NCBI RefSeq assembly: GCF_000518985.1
Contig: NZ_JAEQ01000003.1
Coordinates: forward strand, 310,001-374,000
Origin: Chelativorans sp. J32
GTDB lineage: Bacteria > Pseudomonadota > Alphaproteobacteria > Rhizobiales > Rhizobiaceae
Length of the DNA stretch: 64,000 nucleotides
Direction: 5' to 3'
Shown here: positions 63,465 to 64,000 of the stretch, one piece after another
Position numbering within the stretch: position 1 is the first letter of the stretch
Layout: the number at the start of each line of letters is the position of its first letter
Program-made: the position numbers and the translations under genes
The notes under the pieces: generated by a model
The model's input: only the letters and a program-made list of their open reading frames with translations
Databases searched by the model: none
Told to the model about the DNA's origin: nothing

Positions 63465-63518
63465 ATGAACGCCGACAGGCAGCCTTTGCTGTCGCAGGGC
63501 TGCCTGTCGGCGGTTCAT
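63465..63518. repeat. Long near-perfect hairpin between glycosyltransferase and 398-residue gene
   Basis: The left arm 63465-63484 and right arm 63498-63518 pair over 20 bases with a single bulged G, around a 13-base loop. It lies 35 bases past the stop of the minus-strand glycosyltransferase. No T run follows, so it is either an unusual terminator or a repetitive intergenic palindrome. Confidence 0.7.
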
Positions 63519-63552
63519 GGCTGTTCTAATTTGGGCCTCGGGCGAAGCCGCG

Positions 63553-64000
63553 CTATGCCGCCGCTTGAGCTGGGAAGACCGGCTGATCGGGCTGCAACGG
63601 GTTCAGTTTTTCGTCGATGATCTGCTGCATGCGCAGCTTGAAATTGGCTTCGCTGAACTGGGCGGCGTGATCGCGAATAAGGTCAGGGCGGAATGTTCTT
63701 TCCATGGACTGGAATCGCCGTACCGCCTCGACCAGTTCCTGCACGGACTGCTCATGGAACAGCAGGCCCGTGCGCCCTGGAATGACGCTGTCCAGCGCAC
63801 CTCCGCGCCCATAGGCGATCACCGGCCGGCCGCTTGCCATGGCTTCGACGGGCACGATCCCGAAATCCTCTTCACCCGGAAAGATGAGCGCGCGGCACCT
63901 GGAGAGCATCTCCTTGAGAAGCGGGAAGGGCGCGCGCCCGAGGAAGCTCACGGTCGGTCCGGCAATGCGCCTCAACCGCGCCATCTCGTTGCCTTCGCCA
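63553..64000 (-). CDS. Glycosyltransferase family 4 protein, C-terminal part (5' end outside window)
   Basis: The frame stays open to the window edge, so at least 148 residues of a larger GT-B enzyme are present. The visible part is the donor-binding domain: GEGNEMARLRRIAG, VSFLGRAPFPLLKEMLSRCR, then the GT4 signature EDFGIVPVEAMASGRPVIAY. An internal ATG at 63984 is not the start. The GEEDFGIVPVE form is common in mannosyl- and rhamnosyltransferases of exopolysaccharide and O-antigen clusters. Acceptor and donor are unknown. Confidence 0.88.
   Translation of the reverse strand, partial: GEGNEMARLRRIAGPTVSFLGRAPFPLLKEMLSRCRALIFPGEEDFGIVPVEAMASGRPVIAYGRGGALDSVIPGRTGLLFHEQSVQELVEAVRRFQSMERTFRPDLIRDHAAQFSEANFKLRMQQIIDEKLNPLQPDQPVFPAQAAA

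Overview
The window is about 64 kb of GC-rich chromosomal DNA from an alphaproteobacterium, most likely a Hyphomicrobiales (Rhizobiales) member of the Phyllobacteriaceae type. This placement is inferred from codon use, from many ABC importers, GntR/UTRA regulators and PrtD/PrsD-like type I secretion genes, and from a promoter matching the alphaproteobacterial general-stress sigma factor EcfG. I see no rRNA, tRNA, CRISPR array, insertion sequence or prophage.

Left part (1-24 kb): two large carbohydrate operons flank a divergent LysE-family exporter. The first (566-7067) couples inositol-phosphate synthase with a histidine phosphatase, two glycosyltransferases, a sugar-1-phosphate nucleotidylyltransferase, a glycosidase-like protein whose halves look circularly permuted, and a PIG-L deacetylase. 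This is the enzyme logic for an aminosugar-inositol glycoside, recalling mycothiol or GPI assembly, but no product can be named. The second (7963-23799) is a seven-gene glycogen/trehalose operon, glgE-treS(maltokinase)-glgB-glgX-treZ-malQ-treY. All seven genes overlap their neighbours, and a perfect GGAAC-N16-CGTT promoter precedes it. It lets trehalose and alpha-glucan be interconverted through maltose-1-phosphate and through TreYZ.

Middle (24-41 kb): a DUF2934 protein, a glutathione-dependent formaldehyde dehydrogenase, a homodimer-type ABC exporter divergent from a heterodimer-type ABC exporter pair, an MFS exporter, ilvD, a small lipoprotein and a complete five-gene peptide/opine-type ABC importer with a Tat-dependent binding protein.

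Right-middle (41-54 kb): a sugar catabolic/import locus on the minus strand (GntR, FGGY kinase, GntR, SIS isomerase, binding protein, two permeases, no ATPase) with two palindromic GntR/HutC-type sites, then a TetR-controlled RND efflux adaptor and pump with a palindromic operator in the divergent gap.

Right end (54-64 kb): a type I secretion locus on the minus strand. A 548-residue poly-Gln and glycine-rich protein is followed by a strong hairpin, a 657-residue acidic internally repeated protein, a T1SS ABC transporter with an unusual hydrophilic N-terminal extension of about 185 residues, and the HlyD-type adaptor. The two presumed substrates lack RTX nonapeptides and share a short Asp-rich motif. 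Beyond lie a small HEPN-like protein, an unrecognised 398-residue protein, a large intergenic hairpin and a glycosyltransferase cut by the window edge. The strongest candidates for something undescribed are the inositol-glycoside operon with its permuted glycosidase and the non-RTX T1SS substrate pair.
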